From: Nipponacmea schrenckii
Lineage: Eukaryota; Mollusca; Gastropoda; Lottiidae
Direction: 5' to 3'
DNA: 64,000 nucleotides
Assembly: GCA_030562195.1 (NCBI GenBank)
Contig: JAUJPP010000007.1
Coordinates: 33,539,769 to 33,603,768, forward strand
Shown here: in pieces, positions 36,561 to 49,000 of the stretch
Position numbering within the stretch: position 1 is the first letter of the stretch
Layout: every line of letters starts with the position of its first letter
Position numbers and translations under genes: made by a program
The notes under the pieces: generated by a model
Told to the model about the DNA's origin: nothing
Seen by the model: only the letters and a program-made list of their open reading frames with translations
The model's database searches: none

Positions 36561-36562
36561 TA

Positions 36563-37242
36563 CACTCACTTGGATGCCAAAGCTTTCTTACTTGATCATG
36601 ACTGTTATTTATACACCGTACCAATTTGAAACAAATAATTAAAATAAGTTTAATAGTAATATAATTAACAATTAATCTGAAATTGTACATAGTCTATTCA
36701 AACTGACAGCATAAACTTTAATATACATAAAAAGAAAAAAAGAAAAGTTTTTTTCTGAAATTTTGAATGGAATTTGAAAGGAAGGGGAAATTGGGGGGGA
36801 AATTTAAAAGGAAAAGGGGAGAAAGATAGTGGGCCCCCCATGTAAGAAGATGGTTTCCTAAACCCTCCTCCAATGGCTTCGAGCCTTTAAAAGATGGCCT
36901 CCTAAACCCTCCTCCAATGGCTTCGAGCCTGCAGAGCTTGCCCTTCATTGTTACTAAACCGGGGGAAAAAGTTATGACACATTTCGCTATCTCATTTTAA
37001 AGGGGCTGTTGTGCAAGAGCAGAGGCTTTTTCTGTCGAGTCTTGAGTCAAGTCTTGTTCATTGTTCAAAGTTTATCACTCGACCATAAAACTCTTAAATC
37101 TTGCCTTGAAAAATGGCAGACAACTTTGTCTGAAGATTTTAAATCTCTAGAATAAGGTAGTAGACCCTTGATTCTGATTAGCTAGAATAAGGTAATAGGC
37201 CTAGTGATTTTAATGCAGTCACAACACAATATAAATGAAAAG
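36563..37242. other. Intergenic, head-to-head region; small duplication only
   Basis: 36860-36930 holds two copies of CTCCTCCAATGGCTTCGAGC about 50 bp apart, read through by a minus-strand ORF that I take as non-coding. No CpG-rich promoter-like block is visible; most of the interval is AT-rich. Confidence 0.4.
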
Positions 37243-38240
37243 ATAGCCTTGCGAAGCAAGGTGACATATGCCCACCAGCAGCTTTGATTGCATGTACAAA
37301 TCCCTGTTTGTTGTCCATTCACATTTGATTCATGTCTATTCCATAGAGAATTTTAAAGGGATAATAGGTCTTAGAACGAACGAACATAAAATTGTAGTTC
37401 TCATGAAAGGTCAATATGAGTGTATATTCATCAGTGAACTAACCTGGTGTCATAAAATAACAGAATCTCTTAAAATCTTGAAAAATCACAAAAGTAAGTC
37501 TATTTAAAAAATGCTTAATCAATTTTTTAAGCGTTTTTTCAATCAAATGCATCTTTATGGATAATTACTTAGTTTTTTGGATATTTTTTTTTTATGTTAT
37601 TTATGGCAGTAGGTATATTTACTGATGAATTGAGCTCTTACTGGCCAAGTTTAAATTTTCAAATTGTATGTTCATTCTAAGACCTATTATCCCTTTAAGC
37701 ATTCAATATAAAAATCAATCCATAAAGAATTGTAGCCTGTCAGAGCTGAACCCTATGGGTAATGGGGTAATAAACATCAAGTCAAACACAATATTTCAGT
37801 GAAAAATTATCAGATTATCACGAAAATCAATAGGGATCATCTTCATAATTACATAGACCCACAAAATAAAAAGAATCCATAAAAAATTGTAAGACACGAT
37901 ATTTCAGTGAAAAATCAGATCATCATGAAAATCGATAGGGATCATCTTCATAATGACTCTGACCAACAAAATAACAGGCGGTTGCCTAGCAAGATACGCC
38001 CACTTTCAAAAATATATTATCTGTTTGGACTAAGTCAAGAGCAATAACTCAAAAAACGTTCACCGAAATGTCATAACTATTAAACATATCAAACATCTCA
38101 TCAATAGGCCTATAAACGTTAACACTAATTTTCATTCTTATCAAATAAAACTGTTGTCTCTATCAAGTCTATTTCAATGCCTTTTGACTAAGTCAAGGGC
38201 AATAACTAAAAATTGTTCCACTATAATGTGGGCGTATAAA
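37243..38240 (+). mobile_element. Pearl-like element(s), eroded, with a nested MITE
   Basis: A 5' end variant, GATAGCCTTGCGAAGCAAGG then TGACATATGCCCACCAGCAG, starts the interval. A second 5'-like end (CGGTTGCCTAGCAAGATACG then CCCAC) is near 37979. A half hairpin, ATAATGTGGGCGTATAAAAA, closes it near 38243. Core blocks such as AAGTCAAGGGCAATAACTAA are sparse. It may be two truncated elements. Confidence 0.6.
37353..37698. mobile_element. TTAA-flanked MITE, 346 bp
   Basis: TTAA at 37353-37356 and 37695-37698. Ends read AGGGATAATAGGTCTTAGAA on the left and the same on the minus strand at the right. A relative lies at about 44440-44762 and a possible third partial end at about 54815. Confidence 0.85.
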
Positions 38241-38473
38241 AATCATGGAATCCTATAGAATTGTAGTCTGTAGAGAGAGCACAGAGTATAAATATCACAA
38301 AAATGTAATAAATAAGATCTAGGCTACGGCTATGGGTACGGCACTCTTAATTCATGAAAAATTAATGGTTGTTTTATTGTGCCAATCTATGGTATAGAAA
38401 TTAAAATCTAGATCTATGTAGAACATAAATTACAAATATTCATACTGTTTTCTGTCTTTAAAACTTGAAGCTA

Positions 38474-39410
38474 AAGATAGCTTGCCAGGCAAGGTAACAT
38501 ACGCCCACTTCAGCAAACAGAAAATTCCATGTTTTTTCATTTAATCAAGTGCAATGACTAATAAACCAACATCTGGAATCGCACCGTTTTATAACTATTC
38601 CGAGATGTTATTAAGATGAATACACATATCAAGTTTCATTCATATCGGATGAAAACTTCTATTGCATACACAAGTACATTTTAACGTTTTTTCATTTAAT
38701 CAAGGGCCATAACTCATAAACCTACATCTGGAATCGTGCCATTTTCGAACTTGTCTGAGATATTATCAAGATGAATACACATACAAAGTTTCATTCAAAT
38801 TGGATGAAAACTACAGCTTCTATTGCGTACACAAGTAAATTTTAACGTTTTTTCATTTAATCAAGGGCCATAACTCATAAACCAACAATTGGAATCATGC
38901 CATTTTGTAACTTGTCTGAGATATTATCAAGATGAATACACATACCAAGTTTCATCAAATTGGATAAAAACTACAGCTTCTATTGCGTACACAAGTAAAT
39001 TTTAATGTTTTTTCATTTAATCAAGGGCCATAACTTATAAACCGACATCTGGAAGCGTGCCATTTTCGAACTTGTCCGAGATATTATCAAGATGAATACA
39101 CATACCAAGTTTCATTCAAATTGGATAAAAACTACAGCTTCTATTGCGTACACAAGTAAATTTGAACGTTTTTTCATTTAATCAAGGGCCATAACTCATA
39201 AACCGACATATGGAATCGTGTCATTTTTTAACTTGTCCGCGATATTATCAAGATGAATGCACATACCAAGTTTCATTCAAATCCGATAAGAACTCCGGCC
39301 TGTATCGGGTACACAAGTAATTGTTGACTGACGGACCGACAGACAGACGGACCGACGGACGGACAGGGGTGATTGCAATATACGTCCACATTTTCATGTG
39401 GGCGTATAAA
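38474..39410 (+). mobile_element. Pearl-like element, full length, about 5 core repeats
   Basis: Both ends match the copy at 31921-33238 almost exactly: GATAGCTTGCCAGGCAAGGT at the start, an ACAGACAGACGGACCGACGG tract and the ATACGTCCACAT/ATGTGGGCGTAT hairpin at the end. It differs mainly in repeat number. It ends about 470 bp upstream of the ACIN1 start codon. Confidence 0.85.
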
Positions 39411-39876
39411 AAAGGCCTAATTCCACTTCTAGTTTTAGATCACCTAGCCTAATGTTGACTATATATTAGGCCTAAGGTGTGCCCAATTAAATCATATAAT
39501 ATGTCAGCATTAGGTTATAAATCACTGCTGCAAATTCCATTAAATAAGAATATAACATGCTATTTTATTTTTAAATTGATCATGGCAAGGCTCCATTTAA
39601 CTTATTTTAAGATAATAATATAACTGCTTTCTACTTATTCGGGTGAAGGAACTAAAAAATCCGTCTGGATATCCCAGACTAGACCAGTTCTTCTACAGAA
39701 TCTTTTGTAGAATCTTTAATAAATTTTATATTTTAAGATGTAGTTTGATATTATCTTGTTTTGTTAAAATATGTTGTTTTTTTAATTACTCGAAAGAAAA
39801 AAAATTAGTTTTGGTCAATAGCGACTGGGTCTAATTTGGGTCATCGAAAATTAACGAAGCGGGACACGGTTGCAAG

Positions 39877-40014
39877 ATGGCGGACGAGGAGCCTATTTTG
39901 GTTGATGGCAAAACATTGAACGAATTAAGGGTAGTGGATTTAAAAAAGGAACTAGATGCACGACATCTTTCAAAGAGTGGTAGCAAGCAGCAACTAATAG
40001 CACGCTTAAAAGCT
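39877..40014 (+). CDS. ACIN1: ACIN1 exon 1: SAP domain
   Basis: The ATG lies in GCAAGATGG, a good eukaryotic initiation context. Forty-six codons encode [18 protein letters not shown] and a SAP motif running [19 protein letters not shown] to the exon end (about residues 14-46). SAP motifs bind AT-rich DNA or chromatin. Human Acinus has the equivalent [20 protein letters not shown] at its SAP domain. Donor GCT|GTAAGT. Confidence 0.92.
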
Positions 40015-43000
40015 GTAAGTAGAGTTTTTCTTAGTAAAAATTCGGTAATTTACCCCGATCAGATCTATATCTATATATTATTTTGGATTTTGACACAAGC
40101 GGCGAAAATTACTTATCAGTCGGTGCTTTTAAGAATGTCGTGGAGTTGACTGGTTAATGTATTCTGAAAAGTTCCCCTAAAGTTACAGTATAACTTGTCA
40201 TATTGTCGGCAATGTTTTGATATATGGATCTTTTAGATCTAGTATTGTTTGTAACTATTTTGTTTATGTATGTATGCCGTTCGCTTCCGTCCGTAACAAA
40301 TTTGCTAGAAGTCTTTTTTGAGTTTAATAATAAGTATGATAAATGCAACTAGCCTACGGAACTCAAATTGAAATGCAAAATATAGTTTACAAGCTGGATG
40401 TGCTTTATAAAAGGGATATATAATTATAACATAGTATCTGGTAGTTGATCTGGTAGGTCGCTTAGGTAAATGGAAAAAATGACCTAATTTATAGCTTTAT
40501 ACCGTGTAACTTGTCTATTAAGGCCACAACTGTTCACATTAATTTAAAGTCGTTTATTTATTTCAGCAACTTTTGTTAGAAAAGTTACAAAATTCACCAG
40601 TTGACCCAACCAGTAAGTAAAAGCTCCCAAAATTTTACTATTACTATCAGTTTCAGCTAATGACCAAATCTAAAAAAATGTTTTACATTAACTTAATATT
40701 GACATCTTACTTTCTGTCTGCTCATTCTACAGACTGCTGGTGAGACTGCCAATCATATCATGAGATATAAGGTTTGAATAAGATAATTTTTGTGTATGAT
40801 TTTTGTGTATGATTATTGTGTATGCCTATGGATAAAAGGCAGCACTTTATTGCAAAGTTTGAAATGACATGTGAAAATCAGCCATATCATTTTTGTGAAT
40901 ACTGGTACATTAAATTATAAATAAATTTTCACAATGGCCTTTTTTGAATATAATTTATAATCCCAGTTAATTTTAAAGAATATTTATTTTATTTTTTAGA
41001 TAAAGTGCCCAATTCTGAAGTAAGCTTTTCTTCTTAATAATAAAGTAACAGAATGAAGTAAAATACAATTACTGGTCATGTGGAAGTCATTGTCTTTTGC
41101 ACATAAATGCCTTAGGAATCTGTGTTTTTTAAAGGGGATCAGTCTTCATTTTCATTGGTTGATTTGAGTCTTGAATATATTTAAGTATCCCTGTTTCTGA
41201 GACTTATACAAATCAACCGAAAAAAATGAAGCCTGTGCCCCTTTAAACTATTTTGATAAAACTAAAACTGGAATCTAAAATATAAGAGAAATTTCACCCA
41301 TGATCTCTTAAACTGAGACGCTTTGAAGTCTTGCACGAACTTTTAATTATAGATGGAAGGGACAAATTCCCAACAAAAGTTACCATGTACACAGTGGGTT
41401 AAGATTAGCTGTATAGTAATATTTTCAAACAATGGCATTCTGTATATGAAACTTCACTGAATACTTCACTGTCTGCCATTTTCGAACTAATATGATCCTG
41501 CATCATTTTGGGCTTGACTGAAATGATACTTTTCAAAATCTTGGCCAAATCAATTTGGAAAAGAACAATATCAAAGGATGTGAAACTCTTGTACTGCAGC
41601 TTCTGAATTTCAGTTTATTTTTGTTAGTTTTCCTTTCAATTTCTATTTTTGTTCTGTTGGTGAAAATAAACAAAGAGCCATTTATATTTTGGAAACCAGT
41701 CACGTCCTGTATTTAAAATTGCAGTCTAGTTTAACAAAAAATTAAGTGTTTAGTATTCGATAAGTCAAATTTGACATTTTTTAGGATATTTCTTCCCTAA
41801 TAAAATCAAACCATGGGCAATTGCATCGCGTTAAATTTTTGGAATTAAAAAATTAATAAACAATATGTCCAAAGGTTCAATAAGTCATGATGGTTGCCAC
41901 TATTGTTTGTCCAAGTGTCATTCTAATATATGAAAACTCTTAATTTTTCTCCAGCTTGAAAATGAAGTCAGTGGACAAAGTTCTTTTATCAAGGAATATC
42001 TGGCCAGGCAACAGAGAGCTATGGATATGCAATTTGAAGAAAAGAAGAAAATAGAAGAAGGTAAAGTTACTACAGATATCATCGTACTCCAGGCTAAACT
42101 GCATATAAAAGTTTTCGAATAATATTATTATATCAAAATGTATCATCTAATATGCATTGATTTCTGTGTATATTTTGTTATCGTAATCAACTTTTATATT
42201 CTCAAGCAGGGCTCTAAATGCTCAAAAAAAAAAATACCTGGTAATATTTTTTTTCATATGTCCTCTTTTATTTAACATAAATTTCGGAAATTATATCCTA
42301 TATGGTTATTATAGTCATTACACGACTACTCCTGCCTCCGAGTACAATACGACGCAATTAGAAATGCACCAATTTCAACGAAATCTTTCCTTGCTTTCGT
42401 TATTTTTGAAAATTCCCAAACCTGACGAAGATGGTGAACTTATATGGTTGTTTGGCTTTGGAGAAACTGGATGGAAAAGATGGAGATAAGAGTTTAGGGA
42501 CAAAGAAATTCACATCGTCTGCAAAATATATCTGAAATGTTTAAAAATGGGACTGGCATCTTTTATTACTGGGTATTCAACAAAAAAACCCTGAAGATTT
42601 ATGTGGTATGGTATTTGTAAAAGTCCTTACACTACACATTTACAAGTTGTGTAAAAACAATACGTATAGAAAGATACCAGTCACACATTACAGAAAAGGA
42701 TGCATCTAGAAAGATCAAAGACTAGATTAGAGAATTATCAAAACCACATTCATACATCTATTTACCTGAACCAATGCAACAAATAATCTACCTCTAGTAA
42801 ACTAACAGAATTAAAGTTTTACTGGAAACACTAGTTCAATTACAATTTAAGATTGAGGGAGATTAATAAAGTAGCTTCAAATGTGAATGCTTTCTGAGAT
42901 TGTCTGTTTACAGCAGAGCACAAAATTCTTTCTTCACCAACAAAAATGTTGTAACTAACATCATTCTAATCGTTAAAGACATATACAGAATGTGATTGAA

Positions 43001-46000
43001 GATAACTCAAGTGTTTCTGTAAAAGGTGATTAGCAGAATGAGAATCAAAGTTTTATGCGATATCTCCAAAGAAAACTATCACCAAGTTCAATATTGCACA
43101 TATTCATAATGATATTCATAATGACACACATACAGAAACATTAAAAGAATACATGAAGAATTGTACCCTGTAGAGTGAGCATGAGGTTAATGTGAACAGA
43201 CTGACTGAAGGGGGCGATTAAAACATACCCACATGTGGGTGTATAAAGATGGCGAAGAATCTTGCAATCGGTATACCAGTATATTAAAAGATGTCTGCAC
43301 ATTTGACTAGATAAACTTTCCTGAGAAATGTTTCAATTAAGAGAAGGAAACAATTAGTTCTGATTCTGCAAATACACGAAAATCTTTTTTGAAACATTAC
43401 ATATATAGTTATATAACTCTATGTCCGTTACAGAAAGAGTTTTTACTTTTAAGAATTCTTCTTGTTATAAATGTCTAAAGAATTTATTGAAATATTGTCA
43501 CATAAATATGCAAATATATTGAACTTGTGAAATTTACAATATTTATGCCATTCGATGTTACCAAGAAAACTTGTGTAATTTTTTAAATGCAAACATTCCC
43601 TTGTTACTATTGTTGTTAACACGATAGAGAGCTGGTTTCTTGATGGATTTTGATAAAAATTGGTGGGAGTATTTGTAATAATTCTAGGATGAACCCTATT
43701 AAAAATCTGACCAATTGAAAAATATTTACTTTAGAGTTATTGCCCTTATTCTTGAATTCTTTGTTAACATGATAGAGTGCTGGTTTCCTGATGGATTTTG
43801 ATTAAACTTGGTGTGAGTGTTTGTTATAACCAAAGCATGAACCCTATCGAAAATCAGACCAATCGAAAAATATTTAATGAGTTATTGCCTTTGTTCTTGA
43901 AAACGCTTCTGCCTTTGTTCTTGAATTTTTTTGTGGACATGATAGAGAGCTGGTTTCTGGATGGATTTTGATGAAATTTGGTGTTGGTGTTTGTAATCAC
44001 TCAAAACATAAACCTTTTTGAAAATCAAATATTTTGTATGAGTTATAGCACAATAGAGAGCTGGTTTACTGATGAATTTTGATGAAAGTTAGTGTGAGTG
44101 ATGGCTATAAACCAAGGATTAAAACTATTATATATATGCCATCTATGAAAAAATGGGAAAACAGTAATTGGTACCAAAAAAAAAACTCTTACTAAATATA
44201 AATCATTTCTGCTTACAAATCATATTGTTAGGTGTTTGTTGATAAATCATAGTGACATTTTAACACATACTGAACAATATGTATAAAAGTATACAAATGT
44301 TGTATTCCTAGTGCACTAATGGACTCTGAAAACGATGACTTTTTAAGACAATTGCAATTATTGAAACCATTCTAGGGCTTGGAAATACCCACAAAATCAA
44401 TGGTATTTAAATGGTTTTTAAAGCACAAAAACAAAACTACCATTTATTATTATAGGTCTTAGAATGAACATAAAATTTAAAATTTGGTCATTAAGATCTC
44501 TATTCATCAGTGAATATACCTGCTACCATCAATAATATAATATCCAAAATAAACTAAGTATTGTAACCCATAAAGATGCAAAACGCTTAATAAATTGACT
44601 AAACCATTTTCAAAAATGACTTCATTATGTGAGTTTAAAAGATTTTAAGAGATTTTGTTACTTTATGACACCAGGTAAGTTCCCTGATGAATTTATACTC
44701 ATATTGACCTTTTCTTGAGAATTAAAATTTTATGTTCATGCTAAGACCTATTATCCCTTTAATGACTTCCAAATATTGTACCCTTTTTGTGTGTTTAGTA
44801 TAAATAGTTGAATTAGCTGCCATTTATAAATGTGTAAAATCATTCGCACAACTTATTCCCAACAAGAGTTACTAATAGTGGATTAACTACATGCTTTTGA
44901 TGCATAAATCATGTTGAAGATCGAATATATTATATAAAATTATACTAATATTCAATTTAATTAAGTTTCAAGTTTTAAATCAATTATTTATTATAATAAC
45001 TAATTTTTTTTTTTGTACGGTTATTGATATGTTCAAATCTGAACGTGTTACTTGCTTTGACTGCCAATCAAATTGAAGTTGACCAGAAAATGGCAGATAT
45101 AATTTCATATTTTCAAACTCCTTGCCGCTGTCTAAAGTTTGAAATAAATAAACATTACCAGATGTTCACATTAATTAGAAGATAAACACTTTATGTTTTA
45201 GATTTAGAGGGGGTTTATTCGATATTTAACCATGCTTGAATCATTAGAGACCCTCGACCGCAAGCGGTCTCTGGATCTAATTATTCAAGCATGGTTAAAT
45301 ATCGAATAAACCCCCTCTAAATCTAAAACAGAAAGTCGTTTATCGGAATTGTACCACAAATTGTGATTATTTTGTTCCCGGACTCTTTTTTATGGATAAT
45401 TTAGACATGGGTTATTCGGTTTCTATGACGTTAGGTGCAGTATGACGCACATAACAACAAACTGCACGTGCGCTATCAAATGAAAAAGAAGACATCCTTT
45501 TTTTCATTAACATTCACAAGATTTGTAACTAGCTCGCTGAAATTAATTTGCCAAATTTCAAAGACATGATGTCAAATTGCTATTTAACCCCATGTATTGG
45601 ACCAATCAGAACTTTGTTATTTGTGGTACAATGGACTTTAATATATGTTGCTCTATGTGTGAAATGCGCATTTGGTTGATTGTTTGCAATTGCTCTTGTC
45701 TTTGCCTGAAAGGCAAAAGAGACCGAAAGGTAATATAAGTGTGGCAAAGAGAAGCACCTTTTGTCTATGATTTTGACAACCATTTCCTTACCTCTCAGAA
45801 AAATGGGAAGTGGAAAATATTTGAAATCACACAAAAATTCACCCATTCCTTTTACTGGTATTATGAAAAGTCAATGCATGTATCTTTTCTGTGTTTGTAG
45901 GATATTAGTAGTTCATATTCATTTTTCGTTTCTTTCTTTTTTTTTATGTATAAAATTGGCCGACTGTAGTGTTATGTGGGCGCATTAGACAGGTTTTACT

Positions 46001-49000
46001 GTATATGACTGTGCATGTTTTTGTTGACGTGATCAAGTCATCAAACTCTCTAAAGAGTTATTGTTATGTACTTACCTTTTTACAGAAAAACAGAGGAAAT
46101 CTGCTGATGAAAGCGAATCGACTGGAGATGACGATAATCACGATAAGAATGATAACATTGAGAAAGAAGAAAACGCCTCTTCACCGGAAGTAGATACCTC
46201 AACAGTACAGGAAGTAACATATGCGCACGAGGCTCTTGCCGGAAAAAAAAATACACCAGATCCGATCATCGACGAAGACGACGAAATGGCAAGACGTAGA
46301 AAACAAATTACTGCAGTCGCCGCAAAAGACAATAGTTAGTACTAATTCTTCAATAATTAACAAGCTTGACGAATGATTCGTGAAATTTGAATGCCTTTTA
46401 TTTAGATAAGGTCTATTTAATCCCGATGTTAACACACCATGTCCATGTAACCTCGCCGTGTGTTATGATATGTACAAAACTTGTAACGAATACTACATAT
46501 TATTTTCTCACGCTCGTCGGTTAATTGAAATCTACTAATTATTTTTAAAATTCTTTGAACTTGTATTTATATCTAGTGATGACTTTGTTTTCATAGGCTG
46601 CAAATTTAATTATTGAACAAATTTCAGAATGCAGATATGTGCCCTAGGCCTATATAAACTTGTAGATAAGGGCTAACCCTTCTGACTACTTGTTGACTGC
46701 TAAGATGCACAGTTACATGTGGACAGGTAAAGAAGAGTCTGAGTTCCCCAAATGTTCCCCATGAAAAAGATAAATTCTGTTTTATTTCTTTAATAAACAA
46801 TTAATTAATTAGTTTTCGCTTGGAAAAAATGTTGAAAGAAATAAAACAAAATTTATATTTTTCATGGGGGGATCAATTTGTGGAACTCATGGGCATCTGT
46901 AATAGACTATCCTGTCCACACGTACTTGTGCAAAGATGAAGACAATCTATTATATGGATTTGCGCAGTGTAGACAGGATTTATGACCTTACTTCAGCCTG
47001 TTTTTAGTCATACACTGATACCTCAGAGCAGAGAGCCAGTCAAAATTGACAGTGTTTTCTCTATTGCACATTGCTTGATGAACTGCTGTATCAGTAAGAA
47101 ATACTTGTGTTTGGTTTTGAGTGAATAAATTTTAACATATCTAGGACTTGATCACCCAAACAACCATCGACGGCTGCAGACATAATGACTTGTAGATCGA
47201 GCCGATGTCACTCTGACAACCAATAAGAGCTTGAATATCAAGGGATTTGAATTTTTTTGATTTTGGGAAAAAGACAATTAGTTTGGCTTTTATCTTTTAA
47301 AAAAAAATAACAATATATTTTCCTAATTTTATACAATTCATTTTATTTTAGATAGTGATGTTGAAAACAACCCCAAAAAAGGTGTAAAAGATACCAATGG
47401 TGAAAATAAAACTGAAAAACCAACTTCAACCAAAGAGGTACAAGAAGAAAAAGAAATATCCCCACCCCCTCAGAGATCATCAAGGTATGCTTTGTGACTG
47501 AGAATGCATGATTTTATGATATTTACTATCGAACAACTTGGTATTATGGAACTCAGGGTTCGAAATAAAGGTTATCACATGGCAGTTTGCGATGTAGTTT
47601 TTGTTAAAAGCTTTTTTTTTTTGGAGATATGTTATATTTTACATTTAATGAAATAAACGAAAATAAAGTATTTGTCTGATGCGTGGCAAATGATTATTAT
47701 CATTTTTTTATCAACCCACAAATTTATTTGAGGTGTATTTTGTAATCGCCCCATCGGTCCGTTCACATTTGTTTGTGCTCTATAGGCTACAATTCTTTAC
47801 AGATTCTTTTGATTTTGTGGGTCAGTATGATCTCTATTGATTTACATAAAGATCTGAGAATTTTTCACCAAAATATTGTGTCCGACTTATGTTCGTGTTT
47901 TCATAGTACAACTCTGCTCACTCTACAGACAACAATTATTTAAGGATTCTCTTGATTTTTATTTTGTCTGCTTAAAATTCCAAATAGAATGGTTATGAAC
48001 CAAACGTGAACGGACAACAAACAATGATTTGTACTTGCAATCAAAGCTGCTGGTAGTCGTAGGACATCTTGCTTCGCAATGCTATCTTATGAATAGTGGT
48101 GCACTTGTTTGACTTTCTGTTTAGAAATACGCACTGCACTGTTCGAAAATATTTCATGTGTGTTAATGCCTGTGTTCTTGATAACTCATTCAATTTAGCT
48201 CATAAACCCATTACAAGGCATATCTCTTGACTGAACTTTGTGAAGTTGTTCGAAGGGTAAACATTATTAAAAATAGAGTTATTACACTTGTCCAGATTTT
48301 GATAAAAATATATATTGTTAAGTTGAATATACCAGAACTTTGGATTGCACTAAGTGTTGCCATTTTGAACAGCAAGATATCTTTTGCATTTTTCAGAAGC
48401 AGAAGAAAACTTAATGATGATCATGTGACCAGACAGAAGTTAAAAGACCTGATGAGAAAAAAACGGAAGATGTTGAAAAAAAGGCTGAGAAGAAAAAAGA
48501 TGAAGAAAAGGAATTGAAACCCATTCCACAAGAAAACAAGAGTGATTTGAAGAGACAGTATGAAGAGACGTCAAAGGACAATGATGATCAAAAGAGATAT
48601 AAAAAGATCAGTAGAATAGAGGAAGATGAAAAGAGTACTGATAAAGAAAATAGCCCTGAAGAAAAAATTGATGATCACAGTATTCAATCAGTTGAAATGA
48701 AAACCTCAAAAGATTCTTATAAAGCTGACACTGAAGATGAAATCAAAGATAGTAGTCCTGAAAAAGAGATCAAGCAAGCATCCAGTAAAGGTTCTGATGA
48801 TCCAAAAAGAGAAGAGTCGAAAATGGATGTTGATGAAATCAAGGTTGTGCAACAAGAGAGGAAAGGTAGACAGTTAGGCTCATCATCCAGTTCAAGAAGT
48901 CGTTCAAGATCTGGTAGTCGTAGAGATCGCTCATCTTCAAATTCCTCTAGTTCATCAGATTCTAGTTCCACAGATTCTTCAGGTGATGAAAACCCTGTGA

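Noticed and set aside
36718..36948. Minus-strand ORF with a repeated Gly/Glu-rich segment
   Set aside because: It reads through a ~50-bp local duplication in the intergenic region; no splice or start support.
48717..48971. Minus-strand acidic/Leu-rich ORF
   Set aside because: Shadow of the Ser/Arg-rich ACIN1 exon.
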